Source: JAHECQ01 sp047638695 (lineage in GTDB: Bacteria; Actinomycetota; Acidimicrobiia; Acidimicrobiales; SZUA-35). From it: a stretch of DNA of 64,000 bases. The stretch covers positions 22,533 to 86,532 of the forward strand of contig JBLINY010000006.1 of NCBI GenBank assembly GCA_047638695.1, written 5' to 3'. The position numbers were made by a program, and so were the translations under genes. The notes beneath the pieces were generated by a model. It searched no databases. It was not told where the DNA came from and was given only the letters and a program-made list of their open reading frames with translations. This document shows, piece after piece, positions 32,797-41,122 of this stretch; positions within the stretch are counted from its first letter, which is position 1; the number at the start of each line of letters is the position of its first letter.

Positions 32797-32851
32797 CTGA
32801 CGGTCTTGTTCAATATTGCCTATGCTACTCAATATTAGACATGACCGTCAG
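32797..32851. promoter_or_regulatory. Operator-like inverted repeats between tetR and phaC
   Basis: CTGACGGTC at 32797-32805 is the exact reverse complement of GACCGTCAG at 32843-32851. Between them TCAATATT occurs twice as a direct repeat (32810-32817 and 32829-32836) in an AT-rich segment that looks like the core promoter. The arrangement would let a regulator bind both flanks and repress both divergent genes. Confidence 0.55.
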
Positions 32852-32898
32852 AAATGTTTCGGTTCTGTTTCCAGCCCGTTTCGAGAATGAGGTTCGAC

Positions 32899-34617
32899 AT
32901 GGCCACCAAAACAACAAAGACACCGTCTGAGCGAGTCAAAGAGGCCGACCTCGAAATTCTCGAGGCCACCATCGAGGCACTCACCCAGGCCGTCCCGGTT
33001 GGACTGAGCCCATCGAAGACGGCCGCCAGTGCAGGTCGCCTGGCCAAAGCGATGCTGACCCAGCCGAAGGCCATTGGTCGTCGAACCATGCATCTCACAG
33101 GAGAGATGCTGCAGATCGCGGCCGGCACCAGCGATATCGCCCCAACCGGCGACCGTCGCTTCGGCGACAGCAGCTACGCCAGCAATCCGGTCTACAAGCG
33201 ACTGGCGCAGTCCTACCTGGCCGGCGACAGCGCTCTCCATTCCCTCATCGACGATCTGGATCTTGACGAGAAGACCCGCCTTCGGGCCGAGCTTGCCGTC
33301 AACATCGTCTCGAGCACCACAGCCCCAACCAATCACCTGCTGGGCAACCCTGCTGCGCTGAAGGAAGCCAAAAGAACCAAGGGTAAGAGCCTGGTGGCCG
33401 GCGCACGCCATGCCGCCCACGACGTTCGCCACAACGGTGGGATGCCCTCAATGGTCGACTCTCGACCATTCGTGCCAGGCGAGACGATCGCCACCACTCC
33501 CGGTGTTGTCGTCTTCTCGAATCCTGTGTTGGAACTGATCCAGTACAAGCCAACGACCACCAAGGTCTACAAACGACCGATCATGGTCGTGCCTCCGCAG
33601 ATCAACAAGTACTACATCCTCGACCTGGCCCCCGGCCGCAGCTTGATCGAACACCTCGTCGGGGAAGGTCAGCAGGTCTTCTGCATCAGCTGGCGCAACG
33701 CCGAGCCGAGCCACCGCGACTGGGACCTCGACACCTACGTCGCCGCTGTCCTCGAGGCCACCGAGGCAACGATGGAGATCAGCAAGACCAAGGACATCAA
33801 CTTGCTGGGCGTGTGCGCCGGCGGCATCACCGCCACCGCCATGTTGGGACATCTCGTGGCCACCAACGACAAGCGCATCAACTCGGCCAGCTTTCTGGTG
33901 ACCGTGCTCGACTGGGAGACCCCGTCAACCATCGGCACATTCGTCTCGCCCACCCTCGCCAAAACCGTCGGTCGTATGAGCAAGCGCAAGGGTGTGTTGT
34001 CCGGCGACGATCTCGGGAAGCTGTTCGCCTGGCTGCGCCCCAACGACCTCATCTGGAACTACTGGGTCAACAACTACCTGATGGGCAAGAACCCACCGGA
34101 GTTCGATGTGCTGGCTTGGAACGGTGATTCCACCAATCTGCCGGCCGCCCTTCATCGCGACTTCCTGCAAATCGCTCTGACGAACGGCATGGCCAAGGCC
34201 GGGGCCGTCGAAGTGCTCGACCACCCGATCGACCTGGCCGATGTCGCCTGCGACACCTTCGTCGTCGGCGCCGAAACTGATCACATCACCCCATGGCGAG
34301 CCTGCTACGGCACCGTCAACTTTCTCGGCGGGAACGCCGAATTCGTGCTGAGCTCGCAAGGACACATCCAGGCATTGGTCAATCCGTCAGGCAACCCCAA
34401 GGGCCGCTACCGCACAAACGCAGACGCCGCCGATGGCCCTCGCCTCGACGCCGACGAATGGCTCGATGGCTCCGCCGAGCACGCTGGCAGCTGGTGGGAC
34501 TACTGGACAGAGTGGCTGAGCTCGCGCTCCGACACTTCGGTGAATGCGCCGAAGACGCTGGGAAGTGCCACCCATCCGGCCGGCATCGCAGCGCCAGGCG
34601 AGTACGTACTCGCCTAG
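32899..34617 (+). CDS. phaC: Poly(3-hydroxyalkanoate) synthase, class I type
   Basis: The 572-residue protein is a PHA synthase. It has the N-terminal domain ending near PFVPGETIATTPGVVVFSNP. The alpha/beta-hydrolase core has MVVPPQINKYYILDLAPGRS, QVFCISWRNAEPSHRDWDLD and the lipase-like box GVCAGG with the nucleophile Cys. The catalytic Asp is in VGAETDHITPWRACYG and the His in SSQGHIQALVNPSGNPKGRY. It polymerises (R)-3-hydroxyacyl-CoA into storage granules. Length fits class I enzymes. ATG 32899 is used because the upstream frame lacks family similarity. The next gene is a probable depolymerase or related hydrolase. Confidence 0.92.
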   Translation: MATKTTKTPSERVKEADLEILEATIEALTQAVPVGLSPSKTAASAGRLAKAMLTQPKAIGRRTMHLTGEMLQIAAGTSDIAPTGDRRFGDSSYASNPVYKRLAQSYLAGDSALHSLIDDLDLDEKTRLRAELAVNIVSSTTAPTNHLLGNPAALKEAKRTKGKSLVAGARHAAHDVRHNGGMPSMVDSRPFVPGETIATTPGVVVFSNPVLELIQYKPTTTKVYKRPIMVVPPQINKYYILDLAPGRSLIEHLVGEGQQVFCISWRNAEPSHRDWDLDTYVAAVLEATEATMEISKTKDINLLGVCAGGITATAMLGHLVATNDKRINSASFLVTVLDWETPSTIGTFVSPTLAKTVGRMSKRKGVLSGDDLGKLFAWLRPNDLIWNYWVNNYLMGKNPPEFDVLAWNGDSTNLPAALHRDFLQIALTNGMAKAGAVEVLDHPIDLADVACDTFVVGAETDHITPWRACYGTVNFLGGNAEFVLSSQGHIQALVNPSGNPKGRYRTNADAADGPRLDADEWLDGSAEHAGSWWDYWTEWLSSRSDTSVNAPKTLGSATHPAGIAAPGEYVLA

Positions 34618-34652
34618 ACCCGCACGGAGGATGGCTCGCTTCCTACAGAGCC

Positions 34653-35549
34653 ATGATCCACACTGGGCCGATAGCTACTACTGATGCGATGTTCCAACCT
34701 GCGCCGGCCGATGATGGCGAACAGATGATGATCTCTGTCGGCTCTCAAGAGCTCAGCGTCACCGTTCACAATCAAGGTTGCGGCAAACCGCTGCTGTTGA
34801 TCAACGGCATCGGTGCCACTGGCGATCTCTTCGAACCCCTCATTGAGCATCTCGGGGATCGTGAGGTCATCACCTTCGATGCACCTGGCGTTGGCCGCAG
34901 CGCCACCCCCGGATATCCGCCGACCATGCGTCGGTTGGCCCGAACGGTGGCTGGGCTGATCGAGCAGACTCCACACACATCTGTCGACGTGCTGGGCCTG
35001 TCATGGGGTGGTGCCCTCGCCCAGGAACTCGCGTACCGACATCCAGAACGGGTTCGGCGCCTCGCTCTGGCTGCCACCATGCCCGGTTGGGCTTCGGCCC
35101 CGGGCCGGCCAGCCGCCATGTCGATTCTGATGTCGCCGGCGCGCTACTACTCCCCCAGCTACCTACGCCGCGTTGCACCGACGCTGTATGGCGGCGCCAT
35201 CGCTGACCACCCCGAACTGCTGGATCGTCACGCCGAGCAGCGGGCCTCCAATCCGCCTACAGCACGGGGCTATCTCTACCAGTTGGCGGCCTTACGGCGC
35301 TGGAGCAGCCTGCCTTGGCTGCACCGGCTACGTACACCCACCTTGGTGATGTCGGGAGATGACGACCCAATCATCCCGACGTTGAACGCCAAGTTGATGG
35401 CAGGCCTGCTGCCAAACGCCACGCTCCATGTGGTGGAGGGCGGCGGACACCTCTTCATGTTCACCCGGGCCGCTGAGACGGCGGAGCTTCTGCAAGAGTT
35501 CTTTGCCAGCAGCAGCGAGTTGGCCAGAAGGCAACTGGCAGCTGCCTGA
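34653..35549 (+). CDS. Alpha/beta hydrolase, probable intracellular PHA depolymerase
   Basis: The 298-residue protein is an alpha/beta hydrolase with PLLLINGIGATGDLFEPLIE at the N terminus, DAPGVGRSATPGYPP, the nucleophile elbow LGLSWGGALAQELAY, and GDDDPIIPTLNAKLM and EGGGHLFMFTRAA carrying the acid and His. The INGIGA start and GLSWGG elbow are typical of medium-chain-length PHA depolymerases (PhaZ), and the gene follows phaC by 35 bp. A general esterase is the alternative. ATG 34653 or ATG 34689 is the start; the frame extends upstream antisense-free but inside phaC without similarity. Confidence 0.78.
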   Translation: MIHTGPIATTDAMFQPAPADDGEQMMISVGSQELSVTVHNQGCGKPLLLINGIGATGDLFEPLIEHLGDREVITFDAPGVGRSATPGYPPTMRRLARTVAGLIEQTPHTSVDVLGLSWGGALAQELAYRHPERVRRLALAATMPGWASAPGRPAAMSILMSPARYYSPSYLRRVAPTLYGGAIADHPELLDRHAEQRASNPPTARGYLYQLAALRRWSSLPWLHRLRTPTLVMSGDDDPIIPTLNAKLMAGLLPNATLHVVEGGGHLFMFTRAAETAELLQEFFASSSELARRQLAAA

Positions 35550-35626
35550 GGATCTGTCTCCAGGCTGTTGGCATGGGGACCACGCCCCGTTGTGAGGACT
35601 GATGTACCGAACGTACGGTCAGCTCC

Positions 35627-36217
35627 ATGAAGCCGGGGAAAACCATCGCTCTGACCTTTGGCGTCGGACTGATGTTGATCAGCACAGGATGCAGCGCGAG
35701 CGACGGTAGCGAGAGCGCCGGGTCGGCCGTCACCGTTCCTTCAACGACGGTGATGGCAACACCCCCAGCCACCACAGCGCTCGCGACCACGACATCAACA
35801 ACCATGGACGAAATAGCCGCTGTATTGGCGGCAGTAGAGGGCTTCAACACCGCCTTCGCTGTCGCAAGTAGGCCGTACGATCCGGAACACCCGTTGCTCG
35901 ACCGTTTCACAACGGGCGAGCTCCGAGAGCGGCTTCGCGAGAGCTTCACCCTGAGTGCCGCCGACGGCGACACTGTCGTCGGCGACTACCTGGTGGGCGA
36001 CGACATCTCTGTAACGATCAGAAACGATGGCACGGCACTCGTAGAGGCTTGCACACAGGACGAGACGGTCAGGTTGTCAACCAATGGGGATGTTCTTTCC
36101 GCTGCCGAAGACCAAGCGACGCTCTTCTACACGGTTCTGACGCTCGGGATCGATGGCGCCTGGCGAGTGTCCGAAGAGGGCTATGTCGACGGAACGCCCC
36201 AAGCATGCGACCTGTAA
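35627..36217 (+). CDS. Predicted lipoprotein of unknown function
   Basis: The 196-residue protein starts with a lipoprotein signal (LTFGVGLMLISTGCSAS, Cys near residue 22), followed by a Thr/Ala/Pro-rich linker to about residue 60. The rest is a compact alpha/beta domain (AAVLAAVEGFNTAFAVASRP, LLDRFTTGELRERL, ...TLFYTVLTLGIDGAWRVSEE) shaped like an NTF2-like ligand-binding fold. I do not recognise a named family. The 3' end overlaps the next secreted-protein gene by 13 bp, so the two are likely expressed together. Confidence 0.72.
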   Translation: MKPGKTIALTFGVGLMLISTGCSASDGSESAGSAVTVPSTTVMATPPATTALATTTSTTMDEIAAVLAAVEGFNTAFAVASRPYDPEHPLLDRFTTGELRERLRESFTLSAADGDTVVGDYLVGDDISVTIRNDGTALVEACTQDETVRLSTNGDVLSAAEDQATLFYTVLTLGIDGAWRVSEEGYVDGTPQACDL

Positions 36218-37077
36218 GAAGTCTGCCAGCGGCGGCGCTGCTCTTTCTCCTCCTTGCGACTCCGGCTTCCGCCGCCGACAGAAAGGACAGAACCGGAGAA
36301 CCAGCGGTAAGCGCGAATTCTGACGAGTCTTCGGCCACGGTGAAGATCACGTACCCGGGGCGGATTGGCGACGTGCCGGTCGGGGCTGATCCGCTGGCCA
36401 ACTGTCGATTTCACGGGCCGGTCAATGCCGATGGTGTGCGGGCGCTGCTGGCGGTGTCGGTGGCGGCCCGGGTGCGGCCCCTCGACGATGCCGAGTCGTA
36501 CGCAGTGGTGAACTGCGATACCACTCGCTTTTCCGGTGCGGCATCAGCCGTGTGGCCGATCGACGAAGATCCGCCGAGCGAAGTCATCGACGTGCTGATC
36601 CAGTCGGCCGTCGCCCGCCTCCAGTTACCGGTGCCCACACCGCGGAGCGCTCCCGACGGTTCCAACACGCCATTTCTAGTCAACCTGCCGGCCTGGTTCT
36701 GGGTCGACGACGACAGCTGGCAGGCCCTGTCGGCGACGGCCGGACTGGGGGTGCTGGGCGGCACGGTCACCGCAAGGGCAACTCCGGCCAACAGCAGCTG
36801 GTCTCCCGGTGACGGATCGCCTGATCTGCCGTGCGCCGGACGAGGGTCGGAGTGGTCGGCCGCCGAGGACGATCTAGGCGCAGATTGTGCGTACACGTAT
36901 CGAACAACGACTTCGGGCCACCCACCGCTGACGCTGACCGTCCGAGCCGAGTACGTCCTTGGCCTTAGCTGTTCCCCCGCCCGGCTTTGCAACGGCGCGA
37001 GTCTGCCCAGCTCGCTCGCGGTCAGCTCGAGCCGATCCATCCATGTCACCGAAGCCCGCGGCGTCATCACCGGGTGA
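36205..37077 (+). CDS. Secreted protein of unknown function
   Basis: About 290 residues from ATG 36205, which opens a clear signal peptide (SLPAAALLFLLLATPASAAD). Upstream in-frame codons lie antisense-free inside the previous gene and add no signal, so they are rejected. The mature part is rich in Trp, Pro and Ser, with PFLVNLPAWFWVDDDSWQAL and a paired-Cys segment SPDLPCAGRGSEW ... DCAYTYRTTTSG. The pattern resembles actinobacterial surface proteins of unknown role that sit next to lipoproteins. No catalytic motif seen. Confidence 0.7.
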   Translation: MRPVRSLPAAALLFLLLATPASAADRKDRTGEPAVSANSDESSATVKITYPGRIGDVPVGADPLANCRFHGPVNADGVRALLAVSVAARVRPLDDAESYAVVNCDTTRFSGAASAVWPIDEDPPSEVIDVLIQSAVARLQLPVPTPRSAPDGSNTPFLVNLPAWFWVDDDSWQALSATAGLGVLGGTVTARATPANSSWSPGDGSPDLPCAGRGSEWSAAEDDLGADCAYTYRTTTSGHPPLTLTVRAEYVLGLSCSPARLCNGASLPSSLAVSSSRSIHVTEARGVITG

Positions 37078-37128
37078 TCGGTTATTTCCTGATTTCTTTC
37101 TCGGAAACTCGCTATTGAGGTTGTTAAA

Positions 37129-37144
37129 ACGAACGTTCGTTCGT
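37129..37144. promoter_or_regulatory. Candidate LexA (SOS) box
   Basis: CGAAC-GTTC-GTTCG at 37130-37143 fits the actinobacterial LexA pattern CGAAC-N4-GTTCG, with one further complementary pair outside (ACGAAC/GTTCGT). It lies 85 bp before the DUF222-HNH start. The overlapping perfect palindrome AACGAACGTTCGTT (37128-37141) leaves another regulator possible. M. tuberculosis 13E12-family genes Rv0336 and Rv0515, of the same type, are known LexA targets. Confidence 0.6.
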
Positions 37145-37228
37145 AAATTCTACTCACGCCTCTCGTTCGGGCGCTCGAAGCGACAGCTTCCTCACGAAAC
37201 CGGTTTCCTCGATCCTGGGATGTGAAAG

Positions 37229-38455
37229 ATGTGCTCTGTCGCCGCTGATCTCAACCCCTTGGTGGGTCTCGTCCAGGCCTGTGATGTCACCGAGTTAGAT
37301 GCCAACGGGTTGGCTTTGGCAACGTCAACAGTTCGACGGCTCGAACGCTCGCTGGCCGGATTGACGGTACGCATCGCACAACGGTCCGATGTGCTGGCCT
37401 CCGCCGGCGCCGGTCCGTGTGCTCACGAAACCCTGTTCGGTAACCGCGAGGTCAGCAGCAACCAGGCTCGAACTGAATCGAAACGCTCCCGGGCTGCCCG
37501 ATCGCTGCCCTCCATCGGCGACGCCCTCAACGAAGGTGAAACTTCGGCCGAACACCTCGACCTTCTCGCCAATGCGCTCTCGGGGTTAAGCGACGACGAG
37601 CATCAAGCGTTCACCGCCAACGAAGCCGAACTCAACGATGCGGCCCGCAACCTCCCACCCGAAGCATTCGGCCGAAAGGCAAAGGCTCTGGCCCAGCGGG
37701 CCAGCGGCGACCACGGCCGCAAAAACGCTGAAGGGCAACGAGCTGCAGCGGAGTTCAAGTCTTGGCGAGGCAAAGACGGCATGGGCCACTTCAAGGGCCG
37801 CCTCGACATCGAACGCTTCGATGCACTCACCCAGGCCATCGAACAAGAGATGGCCGGCATCGCCGCCTCCGCCCGTCACGACAACGAACCAGCCAAGAAG
37901 AACAAGCACCTCGCCGCCACCGCTCTCTGCAATCTGGTCGCCGGCGGTGACAATGGCCAAGGTCGGGCCCACATCTCACTCATCGTCGACGAGGACACCG
38001 TTCGCAAGGGCCCGCACCAGCACTCGGTGCGAGAGACGACCAACGGCGACCCCCTCGATCCGGATGCCCTCGGTCGCCTGCTTTGTGACTCGATCATCCA
38101 GAAGGTGCTCGTCGACAACCGCGGGCTACCGCTCGACGTTGGCCGCCGACACCGAACCGCAACCGATGCGCAGTGGGTCGCACTCAAGGCGATCTACACC
38201 AGCTGCGCAATGTGCGACCGCCCGATCAGCTGGTGCCAAGCACACCACATCAAGCCGTGGCATCCCGTTGCGGCGGGCGAGCCCGGCGGACCCACCGATC
38301 TCGACAATCTCGTCCCACTCTGCAGCCACCACCATCACCTGGTTCACGAGGGTGGCTGGACCATAAAACTCCAGCCCGACCGGATGCTCGAAGCCTGCAA
38401 ACCCGACGGCACGCCCGCCTACACCACCAGACCCGACCGTCTCACCGAGCAATGA
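37229..38455 (+). CDS. DUF222 - HNH endonuclease (13E12 type)
   Basis: The 408-residue protein has the helical DUF222 domain (about residues 10-260: LERSLAGLTVRIAQRSDVLA, GHFKGRLDIERFDALTQAIE). A C-terminal HNH nuclease follows: CAMCDRPISWCQAHHIKPWH, then PGGPTDLDNLVPLCSHHHHL VHEGGW with the zinc-binding Cys pair and catalytic His. This is the actinobacterial 13E12 repeat family, present in many copies in mycobacterial genomes and often near mobile DNA, with unproven nuclease function. The upstream LexA-type site suggests induction by DNA damage. Confidence 0.9.
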   Translation: MCSVAADLNPLVGLVQACDVTELDANGLALATSTVRRLERSLAGLTVRIAQRSDVLASAGAGPCAHETLFGNREVSSNQARTESKRSRAARSLPSIGDALNEGETSAEHLDLLANALSGLSDDEHQAFTANEAELNDAARNLPPEAFGRKAKALAQRASGDHGRKNAEGQRAAAEFKSWRGKDGMGHFKGRLDIERFDALTQAIEQEMAGIAASARHDNEPAKKNKHLAATALCNLVAGGDNGQGRAHISLIVDEDTVRKGPHQHSVRETTNGDPLDPDALGRLLCDSIIQKVLVDNRGLPLDVGRRHRTATDAQWVALKAIYTSCAMCDRPISWCQAHHIKPWHPVAAGEPGGPTDLDNLVPLCSHHHHLVHEGGWTIKLQPDRMLEACKPDGTPAYTTRPDRLTEQ

Positions 38456-38515
38456 CCCTCCACGAGCAGCGACCTTCCACCAGCAGTGACCGTCCACCAG
38501 TCTTCCTCGGCGTCG

Positions 38516-40054
38516 TTATGCCCCGCGAGGCTTCCAACGGTCTGCCGCATCTTCGACAAGCCCCGCTTTGTCGATCTTGGCAGTACCGGCCAAGGGCAAC
38601 TCGGCCACAAACCACACCGCTCGTGGATGGGCATAAGCCGGGCCGTTCTCGAGCGCCCAGGTTTTGATGGCTTCCTCGTCAGCGACCTCGCCAGCGGCGA
38701 GAACCACAAAAGCCACCGGAAGCTGCCCCTTCAGATTGTCGGCCACCGGCACCACGGCGGCTTGGTGAACGACCGGACAGCGTTCGAGCATTTGCTCAAC
38801 ATCGCCGGGATAGACGTTCTCACCGGCACACGAGAACATGTCGTCGACTCGCCCAACGAAATAGTGCCAGCCGTCGCTGTCCATCGTCATCACATCACCC
38901 GTGTGATACCAGCCGTCAGTGAGCCGAGCAGCGGTGACGTCAGGCAAGTTGTGGTAGCCGCTCATGACTCCCGGGCTGCGAGCCCACAGCTCGCCCTGCG
39001 CCCCATCACCCTCGACACTGTTGCCATCGGCATCGACCAGTTTGGTCTCGACCTCGGCCAGCGGATAGCCCACAGAAATGTCGGGGCGAGGCAAACCGTC
39101 CGGGTGACCACCGAACACGGCAACAATCTCGGTTGTGCCGTACCCATTGGTGATGACACACCCCGGGAACAACTGCCGCGCCTGATCGAACAACGCCTGG
39201 GTCATCGGCGCCGAGCCAATCGAAAGTCGCCGCACCGAGTCACGGTTGAGCACGGCAAGCAGGTCTGGGCGAGCGAACATCAGGGCGAACATGGTCGGCA
39301 CCCCCGTCATAGCGGTCACGTTGTGAAGGTCGATGGCCCGCAGATAGTCCTCGGCATCAAAGCGTCGCAACAGCACCGTGCTGCCACCCAAGCTCACCGC
39401 CATTTTCAACTGCATCTGGGCGTTCTTATGGTACATCGGCGCCGACACCAGCAAGCGCTCGTCAGGGTCCATCGGCATCACACCGCCCAGGTACTGATCG
39501 ATGCTGAACAGCTGGCCGCCATGGGTGAGCAGCACCCCTTTCGGGCGCCCGGTCGATCCCGACGTGTACATCTGCACCGCGACGTCGTCGGCGGCCATCT
39601 CCTGCACCGGCAGCGGGTCGTGGTCGATCAGCGCACCCCAATCAGCGCTGCCGAACTCGACACGTGGCATGTCGGGCACGCGGTCAACGTTGTCCGCATC
39701 GAACAACGCCAGGGCCATGCCAGAGTCTTCGGCCACCCAGGCCAACGTGTCGGCTGGCTGACGGATGTTCAGGGGAACCGTGACCAACCCAGCTCTGGCG
39801 ATTCCAAAGTAGGCGATGGCGTAGTCGACCGAATTGTCGGCAACGATCCCGACCCGATCACCCCGCTGCAGCCCCCTCGCCAGCAGCCCCGCCGCCAGTC
39901 GGCCGCAGCGCTCATCCAGTTCGTCATACCCAACGGCAACCGGCGTTGCGATATCACCGTGAGTCACATCGAAGAAGGCGGTACGTCCCGTACCTACCCA
40001 TTGGCTAAAAACGCCGCCCAGGTTCCCCCGGTCGAGTCGATGCTCGACGCTCAC
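38516..40054 (-). CDS. AMP-dependent acyl-CoA synthetase
   Basis: The 512-residue enzyme belongs to the ANL superfamily. It has the P-loop MYTSGSTGRPKGVLLTHGGQ (about residues 165-184), the A5 motif NGYGTTEIVAVFGG, A7/A8 DGWYHTGDVMTMDSDGWHYF and GRVDDMFSCAGENVYPGDVE, and the C-terminal catalytic Lys in GTAKIDKAG. It activates a carboxylic acid as an adenylate and then a CoA thioester. Substrate unknown (medium-chain or aromatic acids are common). Its start overlaps the stop of the zinc dehydrogenase gene by 4 bp, forming a two-gene operon. Confidence 0.88.
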   Translation of the reverse strand: MSVEHRLDRGNLGGVFSQWVGTGRTAFFDVTHGDIATPVAVGYDELDERCGRLAAGLLARGLQRGDRVGIVADNSVDYAIAYFGIARAGLVTVPLNIRQPADTLAWVAEDSGMALALFDADNVDRVPDMPRVEFGSADWGALIDHDPLPVQEMAADDVAVQMYTSGSTGRPKGVLLTHGGQLFSIDQYLGGVMPMDPDERLLVSAPMYHKNAQMQLKMAVSLGGSTVLLRRFDAEDYLRAIDLHNVTAMTGVPTMFALMFARPDLLAVLNRDSVRRLSIGSAPMTQALFDQARQLFPGCVITNGYGTTEIVAVFGGHPDGLPRPDISVGYPLAEVETKLVDADGNSVEGDGAQGELWARSPGVMSGYHNLPDVTAARLTDGWYHTGDVMTMDSDGWHYFVGRVDDMFSCAGENVYPGDVEQMLERCPVVHQAAVVPVADNLKGQLPVAFVVLAAGEVADEEAIKTWALENGPAYAHPRAVWFVAELPLAGTAKIDKAGLVEDAADRWKPRGA

Positions 40055-41055
40055 GGAGCGATCACGACCTTGCCAAAGAACTGCCGCTCCTCGATGAGTC
40101 GCATGGCCTCGGCTCCCTCCTCCAGGGGGAGCACCTTGTCGACCACTGGCTTCAGCCGGCCATCAGCCACCATCGCCAGCAGCGCTTCGAGGTCCTCGCG
40201 CTTCCAGCCATTCGAACCACGAACGTCCATCTCGGCCGTCCAGATAAATCGAATGTCGGTTGGTGGATCGAAGCCAGCCGTGGCTCCACACGTAAGCAGC
40301 CGTCCGCCCATCTTCACCATCCGGAGGGTCTGTGGCCAGGTGTCACCACCGGTGAAGTTCACCACAACATCCCAGCCACCGCCGCTGAAAAGCGAGCCCG
40401 TGCGCTCCTTGGTGAACGCAGCGATATCGGTGGTCGAGTAGTCGACCGTCTCGTCAGCACCAATCGCCTCGAGCGCTGCGCACTTCTCGGCTGAACCGGC
40501 CGCTCCAACGACGTGCGCTCCGACCATCTTGGCCAACAACACACAACACGAACCAACACCACCCGACGCGCCAAGCACGAACACCGTCTCACCTTCGGAC
40601 ACGCCGCCACGGGTGAACATCATGCGATGGGCCGTTCCGTAGGCCACAGGTAGGCAACTGGCATCGGCGGCAGAAACGCTGTCGGGCAGTGCGATCAGTT
40701 GGCGAGCATCGACAATCACGTACTCGGCATACGCGCCCCACTTGGTGTCGCCAATCATTTGGATTCGGCCGTCGTCGGTCCACTGAACAGGGTCGACCAA
40801 CACTCGGTCACCGGTCGACCAGCCGGTGACGCCAGCTCCAAGCAAATCAACCGATCCAGCGGCGTCACAGCCCGGGATCATCGGCAGAGGTGTCTTGATA
40901 CCGGGCATACCCCGACGGGTGAAGACATCGTGATAATTCAAAGAGCAGGCTTCGACCGCTACGCGCACCTCGCCCGGCCCCGGCTCGGGTGTGTCGATGT
41001 CGCGGTACTCGAGCACCTCGAGCCCACCGTGTTCCTCAAACACCACTGCCTTCAT
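40051..41055 (-). CDS. Zinc-type alcohol dehydrogenase / quinone oxidoreductase-like protein
   Basis: The 334-residue MDR-superfamily protein begins MKAVVFEEHGGLEVLEYRDI and has EACSLNYHDVFTRRGMPG near residue 45 and IPGCDAAGSVDLLGAGV. The nucleotide-binding site is VLGASGGVGSCCVLLAKMVG (residues about 150-170). The Cys cluster of structural zinc is absent, placing it nearer quinone oxidoreductases or crotonyl-CoA-reductase-like enzymes. Start ATG 41055 replaces the longer open frame to 41082. It precedes the acyl-CoA ligase in an operon and is divergent, by 67 bp, from the lone molybdenum hydroxylase subunit. Confidence 0.85.
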   Translation of the reverse strand: MKAVVFEEHGGLEVLEYRDIDTPEPGPGEVRVAVEACSLNYHDVFTRRGMPGIKTPLPMIPGCDAAGSVDLLGAGVTGWSTGDRVLVDPVQWTDDGRIQMIGDTKWGAYAEYVIVDARQLIALPDSVSAADASCLPVAYGTAHRMMFTRGGVSEGETVFVLGASGGVGSCCVLLAKMVGAHVVGAAGSAEKCAALEAIGADETVDYSTTDIAAFTKERTGSLFSGGGWDVVVNFTGGDTWPQTLRMVKMGGRLLTCGATAGFDPPTDIRFIWTAEMDVRGSNGWKREDLEALLAMVADGRLKPVVDKVLPLEEGAEAMRLIEERQFFGKVVIAP

Positions 41056-41122
41056 CCGATTCCTTCCGTCTTCTCGCCGCATCCCGGGGAGACCCGGAAT
41101 CTAGTGGCCTACTGTCCTGGCT

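Noticed and set aside
37128..37141. Perfect palindrome AACGAACGTTCGTT as a TetR operator
   Set aside because: Possible, but no TetR gene is adjacent, and the overlapping CGAAC-N4-GTTCG pattern fits LexA with a matching downstream gene family.
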